The notes under the pieces: generated by a model | Told to the model about the DNA's origin: nothing | Database searches by the model: none | Seen by the model: only the letters and a program-made list of their open reading frames with translations | From: an uncultured Eubacterium sp. | GTDB lineage: Bacteria > Bacillota > Clostridia > Oscillospirales > Acutalibacteraceae | Assembly: GCA_945980015.1 (NCBI GenBank) | Contig: CAMFQI010000035.1 | Location: forward strand, 1 to 8,107 | Length of the DNA stretch: 8,107 nucleotides | Reading direction: 5' to 3' | Shown: positions 1 through 6,876 of the stretch, in pieces | Layout of the letters: every line of letters starts with the position of its first letter | Numbering within the stretch: the first letter of the stretch is position 1 | Position numbers and translations under genes: made by a program

Positions 1-25
1 GCTCGGAGATGTGTATAAGAGACAG
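1..25. other. Residual Nextera/Tn5 sequencing adapter
   Basis: Positions 7-25 read AGATGTGTATAAGAGACAG, the 19-bp hyperactive Tn5 mosaic end used in Nextera libraries. The six bases before it (GCTCGG) match the end of the Nextera read-2 adapter. This is library-preparation sequence, not genome. It abuts an open minus-strand frame, so automated gene calling would add adapter-derived residues (PVSYTHLRA) to the C-terminus of the first gene. The genomic sequence starts at 26. Confidence 0.97.
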
Positions 26-2396
26 GAAAATACATAGGAACCTTTGCTAAAGTCAATGCGATTACCTTTAATGCGTCGGTGTCGTTTGTGTCTTCGTGAT
101 ATTTTTCCAACGCTTCTTCCAAAATGCCGAGTAATTGTTCTTCACTGTATTTCTTCTTGCTGTCGGTGTTGGTTTTATAAAATGTGTATTCCTTTACCTT
201 TGAAAAGCTTATGACATCATCACAATAAAGCTCGTACTTTGTATTTTGCTCAAGCCTTTTACCGTTAAGATAAGTTCCGTTTGTTGAGCCTTTGTCCATA
301 ATAAACCAACAAGAGTGTTCAAAATATAATGATGCCTGAATTCGAGATATATAGTTGTTGCTTATTTGAAGCTCACAGCTGTCGCTTTTTCCGACATCTA
401 ATTTGTCACCCTGAATTTCGATGTATTCGTTTGCGTCATTGTCATAAAGCTTTATTATATTATCAAATAGTACACGAGTAATGCTTGATGGTAAACGAAC
501 ATATTTATAAGTTGAATCATATATTTCTTCACTATATGAGAGCACTTCAAAATTGCAGTTTATACAATAATCAGATCCAGGTGTATGTTTAAGTGTTCTT
601 TGATTGCAGTTTGGACATATATCAAGTTCAGAATCCGTATTCAAAGCTTTCCCGCAATATATACAAAAATTGCTGCCGGAATTAACTTCTTTTCCACAAT
701 AAGGGCAAAAATTATGCTCAATTATTTCTACATCTTTTTTATCTTTACCGTCCATATATCTATTAATTTCTTTTCCTCTCATTTCCTTTATCATCAAGGA
801 CGCTAAGGTATTCATTCCGTCTGAATTCGGATGCGTGCCGTCTATCGAGTCATAAGGGGTATGGTAATTGTACAAGTCAATAACCTTACACTTATGCATA
901 TACGCCGTTTCCATAATGATTTGATTATACGTTTCTATGTGCATTTTAGCGGGAGCATAAGGAAATTCAAACGACGGATTTGACGACATAAATGTTGTAT
1001 TGAGCGTGCAACACCAAATTTCAGCATTAGGATAATTTGACATGATTTTTGATAACATTTGCGAGTAAGCAAAATCAAATGAATTGCAATGAAAATCATC
1101 GCCTAAAATATTATCAGCATAACAAGTGCTTGCGCCGAATGCCCAATCGTTTGTGCCGAGATATACTATGATAACATCGGGCTTTACATTGTTGATGTGC
1201 AGACTGCCTGTTCTTTCGTTTGAGCAACCTGACGGAAAGAGTACTTCGTTATCTGGCAGTCTTGTTACTCTGCTTCCCGACCACGAATTATTAACAAGCA
1301 GCTCGCCGCCGAAGAAATCTATGACCTTGCCCCACCAAGTGTCCTGCATTTCCTTAATGTTGGCTCTTTCACTGCTTTCGCCGTCGTAGAAAACATTGTA
1401 GCCCTTTGGGTTAAATCCCGCAAGAGTGCTTATGGAATCTCCTAAAACAGAAAATTGCTTTTTGTAATATTTATTATTGAATTTCCAATTTTTATAATCG
1501 GATAAAATACTAAAATCATCGCAAATTGACCTGAGCGGCTCAATTAAAGGAGGCTCTGGCATCTTCAATACAGCTTGCATATAGTCCGCAAAGAATTCTT
1601 TATAAAAGATTTCATAATTATAGTTGTTTGAATAATTGCTTTTTATCGCAAAAACTATTTTTTTGAAAAAGTACTCATAAATATTTTCATCAATTACCTC
1701 GTGAAATGCTTTAGCCACAATCTCCGGCGGATTTTTGAACGCACCGCAACCGAAGGCACCGAGTATAATAACCTCAACGCCGTTATCAATTGCCGCTTCA
1801 AAAATATTCTTTATTCTGCCTTTGAACAGTTCTTTAAGCGCAGTGGGGTTTGTGTATTTTCGTTTTGCAATATACGGTGCCGCACATGTGATAACGTCAA
1901 CCTTAAACCAATCTTCTTTTGGCATAAGCCGAGGAACGGCACTGTCATCCTTAAACACAGTAACGTCCTTTGTGTAAATAAGTCTGTCGGAGAAAAAGCT
2001 GTTTGATATATTTCTGTTATACAAATAATATTCGTCATAGGTGTTCTCATTGCTTATGCACGGGTATAGATTACTGCTTCGGCACAGACATTCCTCCTGA
2101 GCCGTTGCACCGTTATGTACACCGCCGCCGGGATTATGCGGGTTTGCGAAATTCAAAACGGCGGTTTTCCCGTATTTCAAATATTGCTTTGCCGCATTGA
2201 AGCTTGTTGTTGCTTCAAAGATTATAAAATCAAAAATATCGAAATGATTTTCATTTCGCACTATTCGGTTTTGGGATATGAAATTTTCTCTGTATACTCT
2301 GTTTGAAAGAATTGCATTTTCGGTTTCAGCCTTCAGGATACTGTTCGATATATTAACCGAATCAAGAAAGCATTGTATTAATTCGTTATTAGCCAT
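26..2396 (-). CDS. PARG-like / SGNH hydrolase / zinc ribbon / FHA fusion protein, 3' end missing
   Basis: The minus-strand frame starts at ATG 2396-2394, has a weak AAGGT ribosome site at 2409-2405, and stays open for 790 residues to the contig edge. Residues 1 to about 277 are a microbial-type PARG domain (TIGR02452/DUF2263 family): GGGVHNGATAQEE at 90-102 is the PARG signature GGG-x7-QEE, with E101/E102 as catalytic glutamates, and the later loop GAFGCGAFKNPPE is at 213-225. This family removes ADP-ribose from poly-ADP-ribosylated targets. Residues about 314-540 are an SGNH/GDSL hydrolase: GDS with nucleophile S321, the block-II-like NNSWSGSR at 369-376, GTND at 414-417, and DGTH with D519/H522. 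Two zinc ribbons follow (C564/C567/C578/C581 and C594/C597/C611/C614). An FHA fold spans about 645-740, with GSTNGT at 703-708. No signal peptide or membrane segment is seen, so it is probably cytoplasmic. The domain calls are firm, but the physiological substrate is unknown. It lies 47 bp downstream of pepD, which suggests an operon. Confidence 0.9.
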
Positions 2397-2442
2397 AGCT
2401 TTTTACCTTAATTTCTTAATGAGATTTTGAATAGTCTTCCTT

Positions 2443-2473
2443 ATTATAATCGCTCAAGGAGTGTGAGCAGGAA
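2443..2473 (-). promoter_or_regulatory. Possible weak internal promoter before the PARG fusion gene
   Basis: A perfect TATAAT lies on the minus strand at 2448-2443, overlapping the pepD stop codon and about 47 bp before the fusion gene's start. The best -35 partner is poor (TTCCTG at 2473-2468, 19-bp spacer). No terminator hairpin is visible in the 47-bp gap, so read-through from pepD is at least as likely. Confidence 0.22.
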
Positions 2474-3865
2474 TTGATAAACACGCACAACGCCGGCAAT
2501 TTCCATTTTTTCCTTTGATGTATGGATATCCAAAAGGTTGGAACCGAAGCTGATGCAGTCGAGTCCCTTGATTTTACTGCTGAATATACCGCATTCAAGA
2601 CCTGCGTGAATAGAGACGATTTCGGGCTTTACACCGTATTGTTCACGGTAGACTTCCCGACAGAGCTCCTGCAGTCTTGAGCCTTTTTTGAATTCCCACG
2701 CAGGATAATTTCCGAATGAATTTACTGTCGCATTATGCGATTTTGCGAGGTCTTCAATCTCGTTATGAAGTGCAACTTTTTCGTCATCAATATTTGAACG
2801 AATCGAAAATGTCATAACGATTTTATCGTCCTCGGTGCGAATTATTCCGAGATTTGACGAGGTTTGCACAAGTCCGGGAATATCCCTGCTCATAGCCCTA
2901 ACGCCGTTTGTAACGCTTGATAAAAACGGTATTACTTCACCTTCAAAGCCGTTTTTATGCTCAACCTCATTTGCTGAAATTTCAAGATTATTTTCAACGC
3001 CCGAATATTCGTTTTCAATTTTCTCACGGCAAAATTCGACTGCTTTTTGAACGGCGTTAACATCGTTTGTATTAACGGTTGCACGGCACTCAAAGGGGAT
3101 TGCGTTGTCCTTTTGACCGCCGTTAATCGAAGCAAGGCAAATATCGACTTTTTCGTTCACGGCGGCAAGAAGCCTGCCCATAAGAATTACGGCATTTGCT
3201 CTGCCTTTGTCAATTTCAATGCCGCTGTGACCACCCGTTAAGCCCTTGATTGCAATTTCAATACTGTGAGAAAAGTCATTTGAAGCGGCTTCTTTTTTCA
3301 TTTCAACAACTAATGTTTCGCCGCCTGCACAACTGACAGTGAATTTTCCTTCGTCCTCGGAGTCGATATTGAGCAGGTACTGTCCCTTTAAGCCCGACAT
3401 ATCCATAGCATTTGCACCGAGCATTCCGACCTCTTCGTCGGTTGTGAAAACACATTCTAAGTCGGGATGAGTTATACTGTCGGAGTCCAAAACCGCAAGC
3501 GCCATAGCAACCGCTATACCATCGTCGCCGCCGAGCGTTGTACCTTTTGCAAAAACGTATTCGCCGTCGCAGTCAAGAGGGATACCTTGATTTTCAAAAT
3601 CAATATTTATTCCCTCGTCCTTTGCACAAACCATATCAAGATGGCCTTGAATAATAACGGTGGCGTCGCCCTTGTAATCGGGTGATGCGTTCTTTTTTAT
3701 GACAACATTGTTATGAGCATCTCTTGAGTATTCAAGACCGTGGTCTTTTGCAAAATCAACAACATATTTCGCAATTTTGTCCGTGTTGTATGAGCCGTGG
3801 GGAATAGCGCATATTTCCTCAAAATAACGAAAAACCGCCCTCGGCTCCAAATTGTTAAGAATCAT
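2444..3865 (-). CDS. pepD: Xaa-His dipeptidase (aminoacyl-histidine dipeptidase), M20 family
   Basis: A 473-residue cytoplasmic metallopeptidase of the PepD/M20C type, which cleaves dipeptides, classically those with C-terminal histidine, using two zinc ions. The visible ligand set is complete: H75 in GHLDMV with helper D77, bridging D114 in LGGDDG, general base E144 and ligand E145 in TTDEEVG, D168 in NIDSED, and H448 in LDIHTS near the C-terminus. All sit about five residues before the positions known for Vibrio PepD (H80, D119, E149/E150, D173), which supports the assignment. The lid/dimerisation domain lies between about 185 and 400 and includes GLTGGHSGIEID at 208-219. Full length for the family. 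The start is ATG at 3865-3863, with an interrupted AGGCGGG ribosome site at 3878-3872, 6 nt upstream. It is divergent from the symporter-M20 pair and upstream of the PARG fusion gene. The symbol is by family; the actual dipeptide preference cannot be read from sequence. Confidence 0.93.
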   Translation of the reverse strand: MILNNLEPRAVFRYFEEICAIPHGSYNTDKIAKYVVDFAKDHGLEYSRDAHNNVVIKKNASPDYKGDATVIIQGHLDMVCAKDEGINIDFENQGIPLDCDGEYVFAKGTTLGGDDGIAVAMALAVLDSDSITHPDLECVFTTDEEVGMLGANAMDMSGLKGQYLLNIDSEDEGKFTVSCAGGETLVVEMKKEAASNDFSHSIEIAIKGLTGGHSGIEIDKGRANAVILMGRLLAAVNEKVDICLASINGGQKDNAIPFECRATVNTNDVNAVQKAVEFCREKIENEYSGVENNLEISANEVEHKNGFEGEVIPFLSSVTNGVRAMSRDIPGLVQTSSNLGIIRTEDDKIVMTFSIRSNIDDEKVALHNEIEDLAKSHNATVNSFGNYPAWEFKKGSRLQELCREVYREQYGVKPEIVSIHAGLECGIFSSKIKGLDCISFGSNLLDIHTSKEKMEIAGVVRVYQFLLTLLERL

Positions 3866-3894
3866 ATCCGACCCGCCTAAAAAAGTATATTACT

Positions 3895-3923
3895 ATTATA
3901 TTAAAGCACAATGTGTTTATTAA
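3895..3923 (-). promoter_or_regulatory. Promoter of pepD
   Basis: Minus-strand -10 TATAAT at 3900-3895 (perfect) and -35 TTAATA at 3923-3918 (4 of 6), 17-bp spacer. The predicted transcript starts near 3888, leaving a leader of about 20 nt that contains the ribosome site. Confidence 0.6.
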
Positions 3924-3948
3924 AACAAGTCTAAAAGTGTTTTGTTTT
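3907..3948. promoter_or_regulatory. Small palindromes in the divergent control region (operator candidates)
   Basis: CACA-A-TGTG at 3907-3915 is a perfect 9-bp palindrome placed in the spacer between the -10 and -35 of the pepD promoter. Next to it, AAAACAA at 3922-3928 and TTGTTTT at 3942-3948 form a 7-bp inverted repeat with a 13-nt centre, just upstream of the pepD -35. Their position suits regulator binding, but short AT-rich repeats also arise by chance. Confidence 0.3.
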
Positions 3949-3972
3949 TAAGTTAAACTGTATATGAACAAT

Positions 3973-4001
3973 TTGCAAAATTTGTATATGTGTGTTATAT
4001 T
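3973..4001 (+). promoter_or_regulatory. Promoter of the symporter / M20 peptidase operon
   Basis: -35 TTGCAA at 3973-3978 and -10 TATATT at 3996-4001 with a 17-bp spacer. A TG at 3993-3994, one base before the -10, gives an extended -10. The predicted transcript starts near 4008, about 49 nt before the symporter start. Confidence 0.6.
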
Positions 4002-4025
4002 ATTAGAAAACAATACGAAAGGTAA

Positions 4026-4047
4026 AGGCGTGAATATGCACGCTTAA
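4026..4047 (+). promoter_or_regulatory. Leader hairpin and possible minigene before the symporter
   Basis: AGGCGTG (4026-4032) pairs with CACGCTT (4039-4045) around the loop AATATG: seven pairs, one of them G-U. The loop and right arm hold ATG CAC GCT TAA at 4036-4047, a three-codon Met-His-Ala minigene. An AAAGG ribosome site at 4024-4028 lies 7 nt before it. This is a better-placed site than any in front of the symporter itself (only AAAGA at 4046-4050), so the minigene may couple or attenuate translation. Whether it is translated is unknown. Confidence 0.3.
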
Positions 4048-4056
4048 AGAATTTTT

Positions 4057-5454
4057 ATGATAAAAGCATTACCGAAATCAAAAATGTACCGTTACTGCCT
4101 TGCGGATATTGCCAAGGGATTTTTTAACGGTATGATAGGAAACTACTTGCTCTACTTTTTTCAGCCGACGGTAAAAAGCGGTCTGCCTAATCTTTTGCCG
4201 CAGAATAAATTATTGGGATTTATAACAGTAATGGCGTTGATTACGGGTATAGGAAAGGTTGTTGACGCTGTTACCGACCCGCTTGTTGCAACTCTTTCGG
4301 ACAGATGCAATCATAAGGCGGGCAGGCGTATGCCGTTTTTGAGATTTGCGGCAATACCGTATGCACTCTCGCTTTTGCTCATTTTTTATGCGCCGTTTAG
4401 CGACGGCTCCGTAGGTAACGCAATTTGGGTGGGCTTTTTCCTCGTTGCATATTATGTGTCGTATACTTTTTTCTTTATTCCCAGAAACGCTCTTGTGCCT
4501 GAAATAATACCCGACGCCAATGTCAGAGTCGGATATTATACGGTAAGCACCGTATTCTTTATGGGTTCAAGCGCATTTATGTACGGCGCAACGTTGTTTG
4601 TCAATTTGCTCAAGGACGCAGGACTGTCGTCGCTTTGGGCGTGGAGATGCGTGTTTACCGTTTTTGTTGCAATCGGCTTAATTTGTTTGCTTCTAAGTGC
4701 GTATGCCTTTAACGAAGAGGACTATGTACAGGGCAGTACAAAGCCGAAGGACTCTGTTATTAAGTCGTTCGGTATAGTTTTGAAAAATCGTAATTTTGTT
4801 GTTTTCAGCCTCGGAGATTTGTTCAGCTATATTTCTTTGTGCTTTTTTGAGTCCGCAATGCTTTACTATATTACAATGCTTCTCAATATTGAGGAAAGCA
4901 AGGTGTTTTACGTTTTGCTTGCGGCTATTGTAACGGCGATTTGTCTGTTTCCGGTTATCGTTAAAATTTCGAGAAAATTCAACAAGAAAATGCCGCTGAT
5001 TATAGCGAGTGTTTTGTTCACACTGGTGTTTGCGATTATTTATGTAGGTGATAAAATTGCCGCAATGTTTGTAGGCTATGAGCTTGTTTTAGGCATCATT
5101 GTCGGAATACTTGTTGCTTTTCCGTTTGCGGCAATCAATATTCTTCCGCAGTCCGTTATTTCGGATATTATTCAGCTTGACTGTCTTGAAAAGGGCGTTA
5201 ACAGAGAGGGTATATTCTCGGCGGTTAAAACGTTTCTTGAAAAAATCGCAGTTAGCGTTGCAATGATTATTGTATCGAGCGTGCTTGCAGTCGGAGCTGC
5301 GGCAGACGAGTCTGTCGGTATGCAGGGCGTTAAGCTGACGGGCGTTTGTGCAGGTGTATTCAGCCTGTTGTCGCTTGTTATGTTTATTATTTACGACGAT
5401 AAAAGAGTTACCGAGGGCATTAAGAAATTCAGCAACAAGGAGAACGAAAAATGA
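4057..5454 (+). CDS. MFS transporter, GPH (MelB-like) cation symporter family
   Basis: A 465-residue integral membrane protein with about twelve hydrophobic segments, full length for the glycoside-pentoside-hexuronide:cation symporter family. The family hallmark is at 70-94: D70-A-V-T-D74-P, then SDR (81-83), then KAGRRMPF (87-94). D70 and D74 match the spacing of the Na+-binding D55/D59 of E. coli MelB, so cation coupling is likely. The second hallmark lies at about 364-395: PQSVISDIIQLD followed by REGIFSAV. Known relatives carry sugars or glucuronides, but here the gene is translationally coupled to a peptidase, so a peptide or acyl-amino-acid cargo is inferred. The start is fixed by an in-frame TAA at 4045-4047 and the ATG at 4057; the ribosome site is weak. 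The substrate is not determinable from sequence. Confidence 0.88.
   Translation: MIKALPKSKMYRYCLADIAKGFFNGMIGNYLLYFFQPTVKSGLPNLLPQNKLLGFITVMALITGIGKVVDAVTDPLVATLSDRCNHKAGRRMPFLRFAAIPYALSLLLIFYAPFSDGSVGNAIWVGFFLVAYYVSYTFFFIPRNALVPEIIPDANVRVGYYTVSTVFFMGSSAFMYGATLFVNLLKDAGLSSLWAWRCVFTVFVAIGLICLLLSAYAFNEEDYVQGSTKPKDSVIKSFGIVLKNRNFVVFSLGDLFSYISLCFFESAMLYYITMLLNIEESKVFYVLLAAIVTAICLFPVIVKISRKFNKKMPLIIASVLFTLVFAIIYVGDKIAAMFVGYELVLGIIVGILVAFPFAAINILPQSVISDIIQLDCLEKGVNREGIFSAVKTFLEKIAVSVAMIIVSSVLAVGAAADESVGMQGVKLTGVCAGVFSLLSLVMFIIYDDKRVTEGIKKFSNKENEK
5437..5454 (+). promoter_or_regulatory. Ribosome site and ATGA overlap coupling symporter to M20 peptidase
   Basis: AAGGAG at 5437-5442 lies inside the end of the symporter gene, 8 nt before the peptidase ATG at 5451. 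ATGA at 5451-5454 contains both the peptidase start and the symporter stop (TGA). This fixes the peptidase start and indicates coupled translation in one operon. Confidence 0.85.
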
Positions 5455-6830
5455 AAAAACGAGCTTTAGCACCTGAAAAAAGCAGAAAAAATGTATCGTC
5501 AAAAACGCTTGAGGAATACACCGATACATTGTCGCAAATGATAAACTGCAAAACCGTATTTACTCATAACGACGAAAACAAGGCGGAATTTGAAAAATTC
5601 TACAAAATCCTTGAGGAGCGTTTCCCGACACTTACTCAAAGGGCTGAACGCTTAACCTTTGGAAGCGGCTGCTTTGTATATATAATCAGAGGTAAAAATG
5701 CCCAAAAAAATATTATGCTTATGTCACATCACGACGTTGTCGAGGGTGGGGAGGATTGGCATACCGAACCTTTTTGTGCAACAATCAAGGACGGCGCAAT
5801 GTACGGCAGAGGCACTATTGACACAAAAACACCGTTGTTCGCTGAGCTTCAGGCTTGCGAGGAATTGCTCAAAGAAAATTATGCCTTTGACGGTATAAAT
5901 CTTTATATCGGTTCATCGAATAACGAAGAAACCTGCGGCGACGGAATGGTGCTTGCAACGGAGTATTTCAGCAAAAACGGTATTCATTTTGAAGCCGTTT
6001 TCGACGAGGGCGGCGCAATAACAACAGGTATGGTGCCGAGTGTTAAGGAAAAGAGCGCAATGGTTGCCGTTCACGAAAAGAGCAGGCATATGTACCGCTG
6101 TACCGTTAAGAAGGTACAAAAGGGACACGGCGGCTTAAATCAGACAAGCAGTAATCCCATATCGCAAATGACGGCGTTTATCCACGAGGTTGAAAGCAGT
6201 AAAATTTATAAAAGCTCACTTTCAAGCGAGGTGAGGGGAACCTTTGAAGTTCACGCTCCGTATATGCAATTCCCGTTAAATGTTGTAATGGGGAACATAA
6301 GCCTGTTTGCTCCGGTAATAAAAAAGGTTATGCAAAAAATGCCGCCTGCAAGGGCAATGCTTTCGACAAGCGTTGCGTTTACGACAATATCGGGAGGCTC
6401 GCCGCTTGACCCTCAAATTGCGGCAAAGGAGGTCACTTCGACAATGTTTTTGCGTTGTATACGAGAGGACGACCTCTACCAAGGACTTGAAAAAATCAAG
6501 AAAATTGCCGCAAAGCACGGCGTGGAGATTGAGGAAATCGAGCGTGATTACTGTCAGCCTACAGATTGGAAAACAAAGCAGTTCAAAATGCTTGAGAGCG
6601 TCATAAACGATGTTTTTCCCGATGTAATCGTCGCACCGTTTTTGCTCGTTGCCGGAACGGACGCAAGGCGTTTTACCGATGTTGCGGACAATATTTTCCG
6701 CTTCGCACCGATTGATTTGAACCAAGAGCAGTACGCCTCTGTTCACGGCGCAAATGAACATATTATGCTCCAAAATGTCGGACAATGCGTCTGCTTTTAT
6801 AAAGAGCTTATCAGAAAATTCACAGTATAA
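5451..6830 (+). CDS. M20 family carboxypeptidase, CPS1/PM20D1-like
   Basis: A 459-residue zinc-dependent peptidase. The two-metal centre is complete: H93 with helper D95 in SHHDVV, bridging D124 in GRGTIDTK (120-126), general base E159 and ligand E160 in NNEET, D185 in VFDEGG (183-188), and H432 in SVHGANE (430-436). The sequence W103-HTEPF followed by DGAMYGRG, and the late GTDARRF with NIFRFAP, are typical of the carboxypeptidase S / PM20D1 branch rather than PepD or ArgE. Members of this branch cleave Gly-X dipeptides or N-acyl amino acids. The insert domain is about 205-320, with KGHGG at 224-228. There is no signal peptide, so it acts in the cytoplasm on what its coupled symporter imports (inference). 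It is distinct from the divergent PepD, so the locus carries two different M20 enzymes. The exact substrate is open. Confidence 0.88.
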   Translation: MKKRALAPEKSRKNVSSKTLEEYTDTLSQMINCKTVFTHNDENKAEFEKFYKILEERFPTLTQRAERLTFGSGCFVYIIRGKNAQKNIMLMSHHDVVEGGEDWHTEPFCATIKDGAMYGRGTIDTKTPLFAELQACEELLKENYAFDGINLYIGSSNNEETCGDGMVLATEYFSKNGIHFEAVFDEGGAITTGMVPSVKEKSAMVAVHEKSRHMYRCTVKKVQKGHGGLNQTSSNPISQMTAFIHEVESSKIYKSSLSSEVRGTFEVHAPYMQFPLNVVMGNISLFAPVIKKVMQKMPPARAMLSTSVAFTTISGGSPLDPQIAAKEVTSTMFLRCIREDDLYQGLEKIKKIAAKHGVEIEEIERDYCQPTDWKTKQFKMLESVINDVFPDVIVAPFLLVAGTDARRFTDVADNIFRFAPIDLNQEQYASVHGANEHIMLQNVGQCVCFYKELIRKFTV

Positions 6831-6835
6831 AACAA

Positions 6836-6870
6836 AAAGCCGACCGGTTTGTTCAAAATCGGTCGGCTTT
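6836..6870. terminator. Bidirectional intrinsic terminator
   Basis: AAAGCCGACCG (6836-6846) pairs perfectly with CGGTCGGCTTT (6860-6870). The stem continues inward by four more pairs (one G-U) around a 5-nt loop GTTCA, about 15 bp in all. On the minus strand it is followed by TTTTTGTT, a good U-tract ending the fic transcript. On the plus strand the tail is CTTTCTTG, weaker but serviceable for the M20 operon. It fills the 46-bp gap between the two convergent stop codons. Confidence 0.92.
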
Positions 6871-6876
6871 CTTGTG

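Noticed and set aside
7..25. Tn5/IS50 mosaic end as a sign of a natural transposon
   Set aside because: The exact 19-bp synthetic mosaic end next to Nextera adapter bases at the very edge of the contig is library sequence; there is no transposase or target duplication.
1457..1565. Possible frameshift or gene boundary between the PARG and SGNH parts
   Set aside because: The frame is continuous through the linker (about residues 278-313), with no stop and no internal ribosome site, so one fused gene is the simplest reading from this sequence.
1811..2050. Open minus-strand frame of 79 codons inside the PARG region
   Set aside because: It is in another frame of the long fusion gene. The fusion frame carries the PARG motifs across the same bases, while this product has no recognisable family or ribosome site.
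1126..2306. Several plus-strand open frames of 60-100 codons opposite the PARG/SGNH gene
   Set aside because: They are antisense to motif-bearing coding sequence, lack ribosome sites and have unnatural composition.
5089..6785. Antisense frames of 146 and 169 codons opposite the symporter and M20 genes
   Set aside because: They are Cys- and Arg-rich shadow translations with no motifs; the plus-strand frames are fully explained by conserved families.
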